Assembly: GCA_046154185.1 (NCBI GenBank) | Contig: JBJXGE010000032.1 | Location: 124,001 to 188,000, forward strand | Source of the DNA: JBJXGE01 sp046154185 | GTDB lineage: Bacteria > Planctomycetota > UBA8108 > UBA1146 > JAJFFE01 | DNA length: 64,000 nt | Direction: 5' to 3' | Shown here: in pieces, positions 26,622 through 35,953 of the stretch | Layout: the number at the start of each line of letters is the position of its first letter | Position numbering within the stretch: position 1 is the first letter of the stretch | The notes under the pieces: model-generated | What the model was told of the DNA's origin: nothing | What the model saw: only the letters and a program-made list of their open reading frames with translations | Databases searched by the model: none | Position numbers and translations under genes: made by a program

Positions 26622-27803
26622 TCATGCGGATTCAATCAGGATCGCAATGCCTTGGCCGCCGCCGATGCACGCGGACGCGATGCCGCGGCGCGCGCGCCGC
26701 CGCTTGAGTTCGAGTGCTAGCGTGAGAACGAGTCGCGCGCCTGTTGCGCCGAGCGGATGACCGAGTGCAATCGCGCCGCCGTTCACGTTGACGCGATCGC
26801 GTGCAAGTCCGAGCTCTTTTTCGACTGCGAGGTACTGCGCCGCGAACGCCTCGTTCACTTCGAACAAATCGATGTCTGTGAGTTTGAGGCCTGCCTTCGC
26901 GATTAGGCCGCGGATTGCGGGCGCAGGGCCGATTCCCATGATCGAGGGATCGACGCCGACGACTTCCCACGCAATCACGCGTGCCAACGGGTTCGCGACG
27001 CTTGCGCTGGTGAGCACCATCGCCGCCGCGCCGTCGACGATCCCGCTCGCGTTGCCAGCCGTAACGGTGCCGTCTTCGCCAAACGCGGGTCGCAGCTTGG
27101 TGAGCGCTGCAATGCTGTTTTCGGCGCGCAAGTGATCATCGCGCGAGACGTCGACCGCCTGGCCGCGCTGCTTGACTGCAACCGGGGCAATCTCCTCGGC
27201 GAGTCGGCCAGCGTCGATCGCGGCCTTCGCGCGTTGCGTCGACAACAACGCGAACTCGTCCTGTTCGGCGCGCCCGATCTTGTATTCGCGCGCCAGTTTC
27301 TCGGCGGTCTGCGCCATGTAGAGCGAGCAATAGGGATCGAGCAGCGCACTCATCAGGCTGTCTTCTAACTTGCCCTGGCCGAGTGCGAATCCTTCGCGTG
27401 CACCGCGAATCACGTGCGGCGCCTGGCTCATATTCTCCATGCCGCCAGCGACGACGGTCTCCGCCTCACCGAGCAGCAACAACTGCGCGGCGCTGATGAT
27501 CGACTGAATGCCGGAGCCGCAGAGTCGGTTCACCGTCAACGCGGGCTTCCCGATCGGAATCCCGGCGTAGAGCGCGGCGTGGCGCGCGCCGTAGATCGCA
27601 TCGGCGGAACTCTGAAGCACGTTCCCCATGACGACCTGATCAACCGCCTCCGGCTTTACACCGCTCCGCTGGAGCGCAGCAGCGATCGCGTGCGCGCCGA
27701 GTTTGACTGCGGACAGGTCTTTGAGTTTTCCGGCGCCAGCCGTGCCGACATACTCCGCCATCGGAGTCCGAGCACCGGCGATGATCGAGAGAGTTTTCGC
27801 CAT
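26622..27803 (-). CDS. Acetyl-CoA acetyltransferase (thiolase)
   Basis: Thiolase family enzyme of 393 aa, either degradative (3-ketoacyl-CoA cleavage) or biosynthetic (acetoacetyl-CoA formation). The active-site Cys lies in VNRLCGSGIQSIIS, the His in NGGAIALGHPLGATGARL, and the second Cys in SACIGGGQGIAILIE. The N-terminus MAKTLSIIAGARTPMAEYVG is standard. ATG 27803 was preferred over 27809 because of the spacing to GGAAAG. It is co-directional with the enoyl-CoA hydratase upstream (75 bp gap), which suggests a shared beta-oxidation role. Confidence 0.94.
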   Translation of the reverse strand: MAKTLSIIAGARTPMAEYVGTAGAGKLKDLSAVKLGAHAIAAALQRSGVKPEAVDQVVMGNVLQSSADAIYGARHAALYAGIPIGKPALTVNRLCGSGIQSIISAAQLLLLGEAETVVAGGMENMSQAPHVIRGAREGFALGQGKLEDSLMSALLDPYCSLYMAQTAEKLAREYKIGRAEQDEFALLSTQRAKAAIDAGRLAEEIAPVAVKQRGQAVDVSRDDHLRAENSIAALTKLRPAFGEDGTVTAGNASGIVDGAAAMVLTSASVANPLARVIAWEVVGVDPSIMGIGPAPAIRGLIAKAGLKLTDIDLFEVNEAFAAQYLAVEKELGLARDRVNVNGGAIALGHPLGATGARLVLTLALELKRRRARRGIASACIGGGQGIAILIESA

Positions 27804-27878
27804 TATCATCTTTCCGCAAAGCGACGCACACGCGGCGAGCCAAGAGTCTCGATCCGCCTTAAACCGTCTGCCGGTAAA

Positions 27879-28676
27879 CTAACTGCCAGTAAAGCGGCTC
27901 GGCCGTTTCTCGAGAAACGCCGCCATACCTTCCTTCATGTCCGCGCTCGTGCTGACGAGACCAAAGAGATCCGCTTCGATCGCCAGGCCCGTCTCGAGCG
28001 ACGCGCCGAAACCGCGACGAACCGCATCCAACACGGCGCGCAACGCCAGCGGACCGCGGCTCAGAAGTTTGCGCGCAATCTCCTCGACTCCCGACTGCAG
28101 CAACTCGGGCTCGAACACGCGGTTCACCAGACCGATGCGGTGAGCTTCGTCCGCCGCTATCGGATCGCCGAGGAGCAGCAACTCGAGCGCGGGCCCCTCG
28201 CCGACGAGACGCGGCAAGCGCTGCGTGCCGCCGAAACCCGGCAGAATTCCGAGCGTGACTTCCGGCAGTCCCAGTTTGGCCTTCGCCGACGCGAACCGCA
28301 GATGACAGGCGAGCGCCAACTCGAGTCCCCCGCCGAGCGCGAAGCCATTGATTGCCGCGAGCACCGGTTTGCCGAGCTGATCGATGCGACCGAACGCGCG
28401 CTGACCGGCGCGCGACCGGTACTTCGCCGCCGCGGCGTCTTGACTCGCCAGCTCCTTGATGTCGGCGCCCGCGACAAAGGCCTTCTCGCCGGCGCCCGTC
28501 AACACGATGACGCGCGCGTCGTCGTGACACTCTAGCCACGCAAAACATCGCTCGATCTCCCGGAGCGTGGCGTCGTCCAACGCGTTGAGCACTTTGGGAC
28601 GATTCACCGTCACTCGCACAAGCCCGGCCCCGCGATCTTCGATCAGCAGGTTTTGGTAGTCACCTGCCGGGATCAC
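27879..28676 (-). CDS. Enoyl-CoA hydratase (crotonase family)
   Basis: Hydrates 2-enoyl-CoA in beta-oxidation; crotonase fold, 265 aa. It has the oxyanion-hole motif AFVAGADIKELASQDAAA and the second signature INGFALGGGLELALACHLRF, with the catalytic Glu region KLGLPEVTLGILPGFGGTQR. All look intact. Translation starts with GTG at 28676, overlapping the stop of the upstream peptidyl-prolyl isomerase gene by four bases (GTGA), so the two are coupled despite unrelated functions. Confidence 0.94.
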   Translation of the reverse strand: MIPAGDYQNLLIEDRGAGLVRVTVNRPKVLNALDDATLREIERCFAWLECHDDARVIVLTGAGEKAFVAGADIKELASQDAAAAKYRSRAGQRAFGRIDQLGKPVLAAINGFALGGGLELALACHLRFASAKAKLGLPEVTLGILPGFGGTQRLPRLVGEGPALELLLLGDPIAADEAHRIGLVNRVFEPELLQSGVEEIARKLLSRGPLALRAVLDAVRRGFGASLETGLAIEADLFGLVSTSADMKEGMAAFLEKRPSRFTGS

Positions 28677-30814
28677 TGCTTCTGCGGCTCCTTTTTGCCC
28701 TGCTTCGAATCCCCGCTGGGATCGATCGGTAGTTTCTTCGACTCGTACGCGTGATCGCGCTTGGAAAGCACTTTGACTTCCATGATCGGATCGCCCTTGG
28801 CGAGCTTGTCGACCACTTCGATCCCGCTCACGACTTGCCCGAAGACCGTGTACTGACCGTCGTAGTAGGGTTGAGCGTCCCGACAGATGTAAAACTGGCT
28901 GCTACCGGTATTAGGCTGCGGTCCGCGCGCGAGTCCAACCGAACCGCGCACGTGCTCCCGCGCGTTGGGCTCATCGGGAATCCAATAGCCAGCGTTGCCG
29001 GCCGGCGTGCCGTCACTGCTGCCGCATTGAATGATTCCTCGATTCTCGCCTTGCATCCAGTCGCGGTGAATCTTCTTCATGTTGTAGAAGCCGCTCTCCG
29101 CCAACTGGATGAAGTTAGAGACTGTGTTCAGCGCATCATCTTCAAACAGCTCGATGACAAACACGCCCTTGTCGGTCTTTACTTCGACGCGCGGCAGCGG
29201 CACGGCGCTCGGGCGCTGCGAGTTCGACGGCGGCGGTTTCGTCGCGTCGGGTTTGGTGGTCGTGGGCTTCTCGCTACTCTCCGCAATCGTGCCGTTGCGC
29301 ACGTCCTCCGGCACGAGATCGGCCGGGTAAGGCACCACCAGGCGAGTGGTTGGCTCTTTACCTCTCACCACGTACTCGGACGAGATTCGAGTCAGGACAT
29401 CCTTTCCCGCCACAACTTTGCCGATGACCACCGCCTCGCCTTCGAGCGACGCTGGATCTTCCAGCGTCAAGTAGAAGCCGGTGCCGATAGAGTATTGCGA
29501 GCCGACTTTCCCAACTTCGAGCGCGAGTTGAAATGGTTCGAGCGTGGGATTGAACTCGTTCGAAAATCGAAACGCCGCAACCGGTGCCGACATCGCGTCG
29601 CGCACGACACCCCCGGCGCGCAGAAACGCACCGGGCCGATTGGCGTTATAGGGTTGATCTTCATACACGAGTCGACGCGTCAGGCCGATCCAATGTTCTA
29701 GCAACCCGGGAATGCCCGGATCCACGAGTTCGATCCAGATATTCTCGCGCGTATGAAGCAGCACAAACCAACGATCGCCCGGTTGGTAAGCGCGCAAGAC
29801 ATTCATCCGCGATTCATCCGACGCGTAGTACTTCCAATTGTTCCGCATCTCCGCGTACTCAGGCGCTGACTTGAGGTCAGGAAACGTTTTCTCGGCGCGA
29901 CCGAAAAACACGTTCGCGCGCCAGTTCATGCGGATGAGCGGCCATTCCTCGATCGTGCCGCCTTCTAGGAAATCTTGCAGCACAAATTCTTGCGCCATCG
30001 TCGCGCGGGGCGCGATCCGTTGGATGAGCTGGGTCGGCGCCGCGCGTCCGACCGGCCATGCCAAACTGAGATTGAGCCGTCCGCGCTCAAAGCGCACGGT
30101 CGAACCGAGCGGCCACAAGGCAGGATCGAAAATCGGCAACTCGCGATCGGTCGTGTTAGTGATTTCGACGCGCACGATGCACGGCTCGCCAATTCCGTAG
30201 TCGGGCTTGAGCGGCTTGAACGTGACGGTCAAGTCGGTATTGGGTTTGACCGGTTCGGGACGCGGTTTTTGTTCGACCGGTGGCTTCGGTGGTGGTGGCG
30301 TCGCAATCGGAACGAGCTGCGTCGCGATCAGTTGCATGGCGTGCCAGCCATACTTGGTTTCGCACTTCCCGACATCGCCGACCTTTTGCAACGCGAAGGC
30401 GACCTTGTCGAATTCGAGTTCCATCATTCTCGGCGCGATGAAACCGAGATCGCCGCCGAGCGGCTTCGTTGTGACGTCGAGACTATGGACGCGCGCCAAC
30501 GCGGAAAAATCGGCGCCACTCTTATGTTTCGCAAGCAACGCATCGACCTCCGCCTCGGTCCTCATCAAAATGTGGCGGACGTGGCGCTGCTCTTGCATCT
30601 GCGGCTTCGCCGACGGCGCATTCGGAGAGGGCAGCGGTTGCATCGGAGTCGGGGACGGCGCCTGTTGCGCGACGAGGGCACTGATGCCGCCGCACACGAG
30701 CACGGCGACGATTGCCAACATCGCGGGTGACCGACGCCCGCTCGACGCGGTACTTCTCAATGCCGATCGACGAGTCAGGTCGATCGCGACCGCACGGGTT
30801 TCTAGCGCGTTCAT
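28673..30814 (-). CDS. Secreted peptidyl-prolyl isomerase with parvulin and cyclophilin domains
   Basis: Envelope folding factor of 713 aa with two unrelated PPIase domains. N-terminal signal-anchor (PAMLAIVAVLVCGGISALVA) is followed by a Pro-rich linker, then a parvulin-like domain at ~75-160 (RHVRHILMRTEAEVDALLAK, LGGDLGFIAPRMMELEFDKV). The ~380-residue middle has beta-rich sequence with the segment LTVTFKPLKPDYGIGEPCIV. The cyclophilin domain is C-terminal (~545-695): IELFEDDALNTVSNFIQLAE, NTGSSQFYICRDAQPYYDGQ and YTVFGQVVSGIEVVDKLAKG. ATG 30814 follows an AGAGG site at 8 nt; a GTG at 30823 is in frame. It heads an operon with the enoyl-CoA hydratase. Confidence 0.88.
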   Translation of the reverse strand: MNALETRAVAIDLTRRSALRSTASSGRRSPAMLAIVAVLVCGGISALVAQQAPSPTPMQPLPSPNAPSAKPQMQEQRHVRHILMRTEAEVDALLAKHKSGADFSALARVHSLDVTTKPLGGDLGFIAPRMMELEFDKVAFALQKVGDVGKCETKYGWHAMQLIATQLVPIATPPPPKPPVEQKPRPEPVKPNTDLTVTFKPLKPDYGIGEPCIVRVEITNTTDRELPIFDPALWPLGSTVRFERGRLNLSLAWPVGRAAPTQLIQRIAPRATMAQEFVLQDFLEGGTIEEWPLIRMNWRANVFFGRAEKTFPDLKSAPEYAEMRNNWKYYASDESRMNVLRAYQPGDRWFVLLHTRENIWIELVDPGIPGLLEHWIGLTRRLVYEDQPYNANRPGAFLRAGGVVRDAMSAPVAAFRFSNEFNPTLEPFQLALEVGKVGSQYSIGTGFYLTLEDPASLEGEAVVIGKVVAGKDVLTRISSEYVVRGKEPTTRLVVPYPADLVPEDVRNGTIAESSEKPTTTKPDATKPPPSNSQRPSAVPLPRVEVKTDKGVFVIELFEDDALNTVSNFIQLAESGFYNMKKIHRDWMQGENRGIIQCGSSDGTPAGNAGYWIPDEPNAREHVRGSVGLARGPQPNTGSSQFYICRDAQPYYDGQYTVFGQVVSGIEVVDKLAKGDPIMEVKVLSKRDHAYESKKLPIDPSGDSKQGKKEPQKQ

Positions 30815-31283
30815 TCCATTCACCTCTTCACAACGTGGGTCTCAACTCACGGGCCCGGGCCAGCGGTTCTGACAAACGGCAACGACGAGCCACTCGCCGT
30901 CGATTGCTCAGCCTGAAGTCCGATTAAGAACAGCAGTTGGCGGGGCTTGCGCGACAAATCCAAAGTCCGGGATTATAGGCACACTTTAACGCGTGGCCAA
31001 GCCCCAGCGCAGAATTCAAACGGCCGCGCGCGCGCGGCGCCAACCGAGGAAGGTTGCGACCCAGCTGCAGAGTTCGGAATCGAACCCATCGGCGACGAAC
31101 GGCATGAGATCGAAACTTCCGACTTCGCGGAGTGCGCAGATACTCCTTGGCACCCGACAACTCTTCGGTAGAGTCGCGCATCGGCTGTCGGCGACACGCG
31201 ATTCGCGGGCCGAAGAAACCTCCCCTGGGCCACCCGCCCAAGGGCCTCGACATTCCAATTGCCTTGCCACGAGGACCATCGTC
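30815..31283. other. Intergenic region between divergent PPIase and DUF1573 genes
   Basis: About 470 bp holding the two divergent promoters. No gene on either strand is convincing. A T-loop-like sequence near 31075 does not fold into a tRNA. No further structure was recognised. Confidence 0.5.
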
Positions 31284-32390
31284 ATGACTCACTCGAGACA
31301 CGTGTTGTATTTCTTGTGGATCGTCGCCGGATTGTGCGCGGCGCCGTCGATCGGCTGGGTCGTGGCCCTGGCGCAAGAGCCAGTGCCGGCGCCCGAGCCG
31401 ACGCCGGTGCCGGCGACCGGCCAACCCAAAATCCGCCTCAGCGCGGATCAATTCGATTTCGGCGCCATGCTGCAAGGCGAAAAGTGGCACACGAACATCA
31501 CGGTCTACAACGACGGCGACGCAGCGCTGGAACTTTCGCCGCCGTTACCGTCATGTGGTTGCATGGAAATTCTGAGCTATCCGCAAACGGTCGCCGCCGG
31601 CTCGAGCGGAGAAATTCAGCTCGAGGTCGACTCGAAGAAAATCGTCGCCGGCAATACCCGTAAGAACCTGAAAATTCGCAGCAACGATACGGCGGCGCCG
31701 GAATTGATCATATGGTTCACGGGCGACGTCCGCGTCATGGTGGTCAGCGAGCCGGCGAATATCTCGATGACGGGCCTGGTCAACGAGTCCAAAGAGACCA
31801 CGATCGACTTGATCGCGGGCACGGAGCTCGGCCTCACGATCACGGAGCTGCGCTCACGCGAGGGGCTGTTTGAGATCGTCGAAAGCAAGGAAGTCAGTCC
31901 TGGCAAACGTTACCGCGTGAAACTGCGCGCCAAGCCGGCCGCCCAGAGCGGCAAGACTCGCGACCCGCTCGACATCACGGTCAAGTTCAGCGAGGAACGC
32001 GTCGTGACGGTCGGCATGTGGGTCAATATCGAGCACATCAACTATGTGACTTCGCAACCAGCCGATGGTGTGCAGTTCGGCAACAAGGACACGGACAAGT
32101 TGCTCAAGGAGGGAGCTCCACCGCTGGTGAAGGCAGTCACCGTGATCGGCAATGCGCCCGACTCAAAGTTCGAGATCAGCGGCGTCGAGTTCGAAGGCGT
32201 CGCGCCCGGCGTCTTCGAAGTGAAGGTCGAACCGCAGGTCGCGGGGAAGCGCTATACGGTGAGTGTCTCACTCGCCGCTTATCAGTCGCAAAGCTACCTG
32301 CGAGGAAAATTGATCGTCCGCACGACGGATGCTCGCTGCCCGGTCATCGAGGTGCCACTCCTCGCGCGCTTCGGAAAACGCGCCGGATGA
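31284..32390 (+). CDS. Secreted DUF1573-domain protein
   Basis: Exported protein of 368 aa and unknown function. The N-terminal signal peptide (VLYFLWIVAGLCAAPSIGWV, cleavage near ALAQ) is followed by a Pro-rich linker and a DUF1573 Ig-like domain: FDFGAMLQGEKWHTNITVYN and LPSCGCMEILSYPQTVAAGS, whose SCGC is the family hallmark. The remaining ~200 residues are further beta-sandwich-like repeats. The frame is open to 30993 but the signal peptide fixes ATG 31284. It is followed 13 bp later by the triple-fusion hydrolase gene. Confidence 0.87.
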   Translation: MTHSRHVLYFLWIVAGLCAAPSIGWVVALAQEPVPAPEPTPVPATGQPKIRLSADQFDFGAMLQGEKWHTNITVYNDGDAALELSPPLPSCGCMEILSYPQTVAAGSSGEIQLEVDSKKIVAGNTRKNLKIRSNDTAAPELIIWFTGDVRVMVVSEPANISMTGLVNESKETTIDLIAGTELGLTITELRSREGLFEIVESKEVSPGKRYRVKLRAKPAAQSGKTRDPLDITVKFSEERVVTVGMWVNIEHINYVTSQPADGVQFGNKDTDKLLKEGAPPLVKAVTVIGNAPDSKFEISGVEFEGVAPGVFEVKVEPQVAGKRYTVSVSLAAYQSQSYLRGKLIVRTTDARCPVIEVPLLARFGKRAG

Positions 32391-32403
32391 ACTGTGTGCG
32401 CCA

Positions 32404-34032
32404 GTGAACAAATCCGCACCGCGTTGGTCGAACGAATTGTGGCGCGTCGCTGTCATACTCGGATTGAGTCTTTGGACGGGGCAGATTACGGGGAAATTAT
32501 TGGCGGTCTCGGAAGAAGTATTGGAATTGTCGATCGGGACCGGCGGCGCGAAACTTCGCTACGTCGTACTGAAACCGAGTGAAATCGACAACAGCCCAGT
32601 CACTGCCGGAAAACTCGACGAGCTTCCGATCTTGCTGGCGCTGCCGCCGGGCGCGCAAGATCAGTCGATGGTCGAAGCCGGATTGAGTCGATACTGGGCG
32701 CACGCGGCGGAACACGGTTGGCTCGTCGTTTCGCCTATTGCGCCCGCCGGCGAGTCATGGACCCATCCATCCGCGACGGCGACGCTGTCTGCCTTGCTCG
32801 ATCACATCGAGACTCAGTTCCGACCGGAAGGCGGTCGAGTACACCTCGCCGGTGTTTCGAACGGCGGACGCAGCGCGTTCGGGCTGGCCATCGAACTGCC
32901 GGCGCGTTTCGCTTCGCTGACCGCGCTGCCCGGATACCCCACCACTTTGCGGGACGCCTCGCGTGTTTACAGGTTGCGCGCGATCCCCGTTGCGATGTTC
33001 GCCGGGGAACTCGACATACCTTGGGTCGAAAAGATGCGCGCAACCGAGCAAGCGATTCTCGCCGCCGGCGGCTCCGCGAGTCTTGAACTGATTCCGCAGG
33101 AAGGCCATGTCCCAGAGAGTTTGACGGCACCACGCGTCCTGTTGGCGCTCGAATCTCATCGTCAGCGCGTCCGCGCGCAAGCGCCCGACACGATCGCCAT
33201 CCACCGCATGCTCGACGACTTTCATCACGCCGCCGCGCACGCGGACGCGAAACGCTACTTCGACCATTTCGCGCCCAATGGAGTTTTTCTCGGCACCGAC
33301 GCCGCCGAGCACTGGACCGTCGACCAATTTCGCAACTGGAGCGCGCCGTACTTCGCTCGACCATCGGCTTGGACGTACGTGCCCGCAAGCCGCAGCGTCA
33401 CGATCGACGAAGCCGCCGCCTGCGCGTGGTTCGATGAACTGCTCGATCATGCCAGCTACGGTGAGTGTCGCGGGAGCGGCACGCTCGTGCGCGCGGAAGG
33501 TCGCTGGCGCATCGGTTTGTACCACCTGTCTATTCCCGTGCCGAACGACCTGGCACGGGCGGTCGCCGACATCATTCGTGACGGTCGCAAGCTCGACGCG
33601 ACACGCGTGTTCGTCGTGCGACATGCCGAGAAAGCGACCGGCGCGGGCGAGGATCCACCGCTCACCAACGTCGGCGTTGCGCAGGCCGCGGACTTGACGC
33701 GACTGCTGGCGTCGGTCCCGCTCCGCGCGATTTACACGACGCCCTTCACGCGCACACGATCGACCGCGGCCGCCGTAGCGGCGACTCACGCCCTCACGCC
33801 GATCGAAATGGCTGCGGCGAAGACCGTGGAACTCGTCGCGCAAATACGCGCGACGCATCGCGGCCAAGACGTGCTCGTGGTAGGTCACTCAAACACGGTA
33901 CCCGCGATCTTGCGCGCGCTCGGTCACGCCGAACCGCCCGTTATCGACGAACAGCAATACGGACAGCTCTTTCTCTCGATGTCGTTTCAAGATCGCCCAC
34001 CCGAACTGATCGAGTTGCGCTTCGGCGAATAG
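32404..34032 (+). CDS. Exported fusion: alpha/beta hydrolase + SnoaL/NTF2-like + histidine phosphatase
   Basis: Three domains in one 542-aa chain. After a hydrophobic N-terminus (VAVILGLSLWTGQITG, likely signal peptide) comes an alpha/beta-hydrolase of the PHB-depolymerase/esterase type, with nucleophile elbow GVSNGG (Ser152) and a C-terminal QEGHVPE His region. At ~265-395 an NTF2/SnoaL-like domain follows (YFDHFAPNGVFLGTDAAEHW). At ~400-540 comes a histidine phosphatase with VVRHAEKATG and VVGHSNTVPAI, the two catalytic His. Reaction and substrate are unknown. The GTG at 32404 lies 13 bp after the DUF1573 stop; an in-frame ATG at 32329 would overlap that gene and bury the signal sequence, so it is less likely. 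Confidence 0.85.
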   Translation: MNKSAPRWSNELWRVAVILGLSLWTGQITGKLLAVSEEVLELSIGTGGAKLRYVVLKPSEIDNSPVTAGKLDELPILLALPPGAQDQSMVEAGLSRYWAHAAEHGWLVVSPIAPAGESWTHPSATATLSALLDHIETQFRPEGGRVHLAGVSNGGRSAFGLAIELPARFASLTALPGYPTTLRDASRVYRLRAIPVAMFAGELDIPWVEKMRATEQAILAAGGSASLELIPQEGHVPESLTAPRVLLALESHRQRVRAQAPDTIAIHRMLDDFHHAAAHADAKRYFDHFAPNGVFLGTDAAEHWTVDQFRNWSAPYFARPSAWTYVPASRSVTIDEAAACAWFDELLDHASYGECRGSGTLVRAEGRWRIGLYHLSIPVPNDLARAVADIIRDGRKLDATRVFVVRHAEKATGAGEDPPLTNVGVAQAADLTRLLASVPLRAIYTTPFTRTRSTAAAVAATHALTPIEMAAAKTVELVAQIRATHRGQDVLVVGHSNTVPAILRALGHAEPPVIDEQQYGQLFLSMSFQDRPPELIELRFGE

Positions 34033-34093
34033 CCGTGCTATTCGCAGCGAGCGCAGAAATCCGTGTGATAGGCAACCGTGTGATTGGGCGCTG

Positions 34094-34123
34094 AGAACTA
34101 GACCGAAGCGCAGCGCTAGTTCT
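34094..34123. terminator. Possible bidirectional hairpin between convergent genes
   Basis: AGAACTAG (34094-34101) and CTAGTTCT (34116-34123) form a perfect 8-bp stem with a GC-rich loop, in the 105-bp gap between two convergent stop codons. There is no T-tract, so termination is only suggested by position. Confidence 0.4.
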
Positions 34124-34137
34124 GGGACCAGATCGAT

Positions 34138-35658
34138 TTACCGCAAACAGTCGAGCCCGTCGAGCGTCGGATCCGGTCCGAAGGAATCATCGCCCGGTAG
34201 CGGGAGCGGCGGTGCCGACTGAAAGAGCCGCGCGAGCACACTCACGGCATCGGCGAGATTGAGCGCGCCGTCATCGTTCGAGTCCGCGGCATCCGCGCAC
34301 GCGACGGCAGCTCCGGCGAGAAACAAATAATCCAGCAGGCGGATCGCGTCGCTGATATCGACCGTCCCGTCGAAATTCGCGTCGCCGCGGCGAAAATACG
34401 CACGCAAGCACGGCTGGTCAAATGGCGGGGCTAAAGCCGCAACGCGCGGATCCGTGAGGCCGAAGGTGAGAAAGTCCACGAGTCGGACTTTGTCCTCGTC
34501 GAGCAGGTCGAGCACAAACATCTCGGGATCCAAATGATCGTCGAACTCGCCGCCGATGTCGTAGAACTCCACCACCTCCATGAGCGTGGACTTGCCGCCG
34601 TTATGAAAATACGGCGCCGTCAAACCCACGTTACGCAAGCTTGGTGTCTTGAACTTGCCGCGGTCGTCGAACTGCAATGTCACTTCCATGCGACCCACAT
34701 CATCAAAGCTCGGTCGCACGCCAATGTTGTGGTAGTCCCCATCGTTGAGCGTCGCCCCGCCATGACACCCTGCACACAGATCGATGAAGAACAACATGCC
34801 GACGACCTGTTCATCACTCAATGCGTCGGATTGGCCGCCGAGAAAGAGATCGAAAGGCGTTTGGTCGGGAACCAACGTCCGCTCGTAGCTCGCGATCGCG
34901 AACGCGATCCGAGCTGGTGTAATCTCGCTATCACCGAATGCGAGCGCAAACATATCCGGGTAGTCGAGCCCGGCGGCGCGCGCGGCCGCGAGGTCGACGG
35001 GCAAGTCCGAACCAAGTGCGAGAGGTGTGACGGTTGCGAGTTTTTGCTCGACATCGCTCCACGTGCGACCGACACAGCTCATTTCGGCAGCCGACAGTAT
35101 TGGCGTGAGCGCTTGGTTCTCGAGCGCGCCGCCAGCGGGAATCAGGGTTTGACCCGTGATAGGGTTGATGAAAACCTCTCCGGCTGCGCCGTTCCAAAAA
35201 ACCTCTGGATCGTACGCGGAGGCGATCACCGAAGACGCGTTGCGGCGCGTCACTTGACGATCGGGATGGAACACGCCGTCGTCGATCGTCGCCCCGCCGC
35301 AATCATGACGCACGATGCCGATGGAGCCGAGCGCATCGTCACCGGTGCCGAACAGCAAGTCCGCCCCGGGATGGCGCGACAGCGGCGAAAACGCCCGCGC
35401 GTCGGCGCCGCCCGCCGTCATCGCGTGGCAGCTTCCGCACGCGACCGTGTCATCCGCGCTCAATTGTTCGTCCCAAAACAGGAACTTGCCGAGCAGAGCC
35501 TTTTCAGCCGTGAGCGGATTTTCGGGCGGCACGGGCGGCGGCCCGAGCGGAATCGGTGTCACTTGCGCAATGAGTCCCGCCGCGCCAAGCGCGAGAAACC
35601 CGCAAACCCAAGCCAAGCGCCCGCAGCGAGCCGCTGCGTTGAGTTTTACGCTCTGCAT
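34138..35658 (-). CDS. Secreted di-heme cytochrome c peroxidase with C-terminal dockerin-like tail
   Basis: MauG/CcpA-type di-heme protein, 506 aa, exported by an N-terminal signal peptide (ARCGRLAWVCGFLALGAAGL). The two haem-binding motifs are CGSCH (74-78) and CAGCH (295-299); between and after them FWNGAAGEVFINPITGQ, KTPSLRNVGLTAPYFHNGG and VEFYDIGGEFDDHLDP are standard for the family. The peroxidase part ends near 410. Residues ~424-480 are a two-repeat dockerin-type EF-hand unit (RGDANFDGTVDISDAIRLLD, then DSNDDGALNLADAVSVLARL), ending FGPDPTLDGLDC. The same tail occurs on the protein at 43090-43947. It probably reduces peroxide, or oxidises an unknown partner, outside the cytoplasm. Confidence 0.9.
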   Translation of the reverse strand: MQSVKLNAAARCGRLAWVCGFLALGAAGLIAQVTPIPLGPPPVPPENPLTAEKALLGKFLFWDEQLSADDTVACGSCHAMTAGGADARAFSPLSRHPGADLLFGTGDDALGSIGIVRHDCGGATIDDGVFHPDRQVTRRNASSVIASAYDPEVFWNGAAGEVFINPITGQTLIPAGGALENQALTPILSAAEMSCVGRTWSDVEQKLATVTPLALGSDLPVDLAAARAAGLDYPDMFALAFGDSEITPARIAFAIASYERTLVPDQTPFDLFLGGQSDALSDEQVVGMLFFIDLCAGCHGGATLNDGDYHNIGVRPSFDDVGRMEVTLQFDDRGKFKTPSLRNVGLTAPYFHNGGKSTLMEVVEFYDIGGEFDDHLDPEMFVLDLLDEDKVRLVDFLTFGLTDPRVAALAPPFDQPCLRAYFRRGDANFDGTVDISDAIRLLDYLFLAGAAVACADAADSNDDGALNLADAVSVLARLFQSAPPLPLPGDDSFGPDPTLDGLDCLR

Positions 35659-35844
35659 TTTTTTCCTGGCGAGTCAAGTTGAGTGTCGAGTAGTTCGCCC
35701 GTCAAACCGAGGAACAAGATATAGGTAGCGAACGCGCGTGGCTAGCGTCGTTGCACGCAGCGCGCGTAGCTCCGCGTCCGGTGGCGGGCTGCGGAGATTC
35801 TTTTTCGCCAGGACCGAGTCTTGCGGCGCGGCGGCATTGAGAAA

Positions 35845-35884
35845 CGACAGCGGCGCCGAAGCCACTGTTTCGGCGCCGCTGTCG
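35845..35884 (-). terminator. Terminator-like 16-bp perfect hairpin
   Basis: Positions 35845-35860 and 35869-35884 are perfect reverse complements (16-bp stem, 8-nt loop GCCACTGT). On the minus strand the stem is followed by GTTTCTC, so it most likely ends the transcript of the TGA-containing gene that stops at 35954. Confidence 0.65.
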
Positions 35885-35953
35885 TATTCCGTGCGAACTT
35901 CTAGGCCTCAGACCAGCCCGATGCTAAGCATTCGCGTCACGCAGTTGGCGTTG

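Noticed and set aside
31050..31120. Possible tRNA (T-loop-like sequence on the minus strand)
   Set aside because: The T-stem cannot pair and no acceptor or anticodon stem is found.
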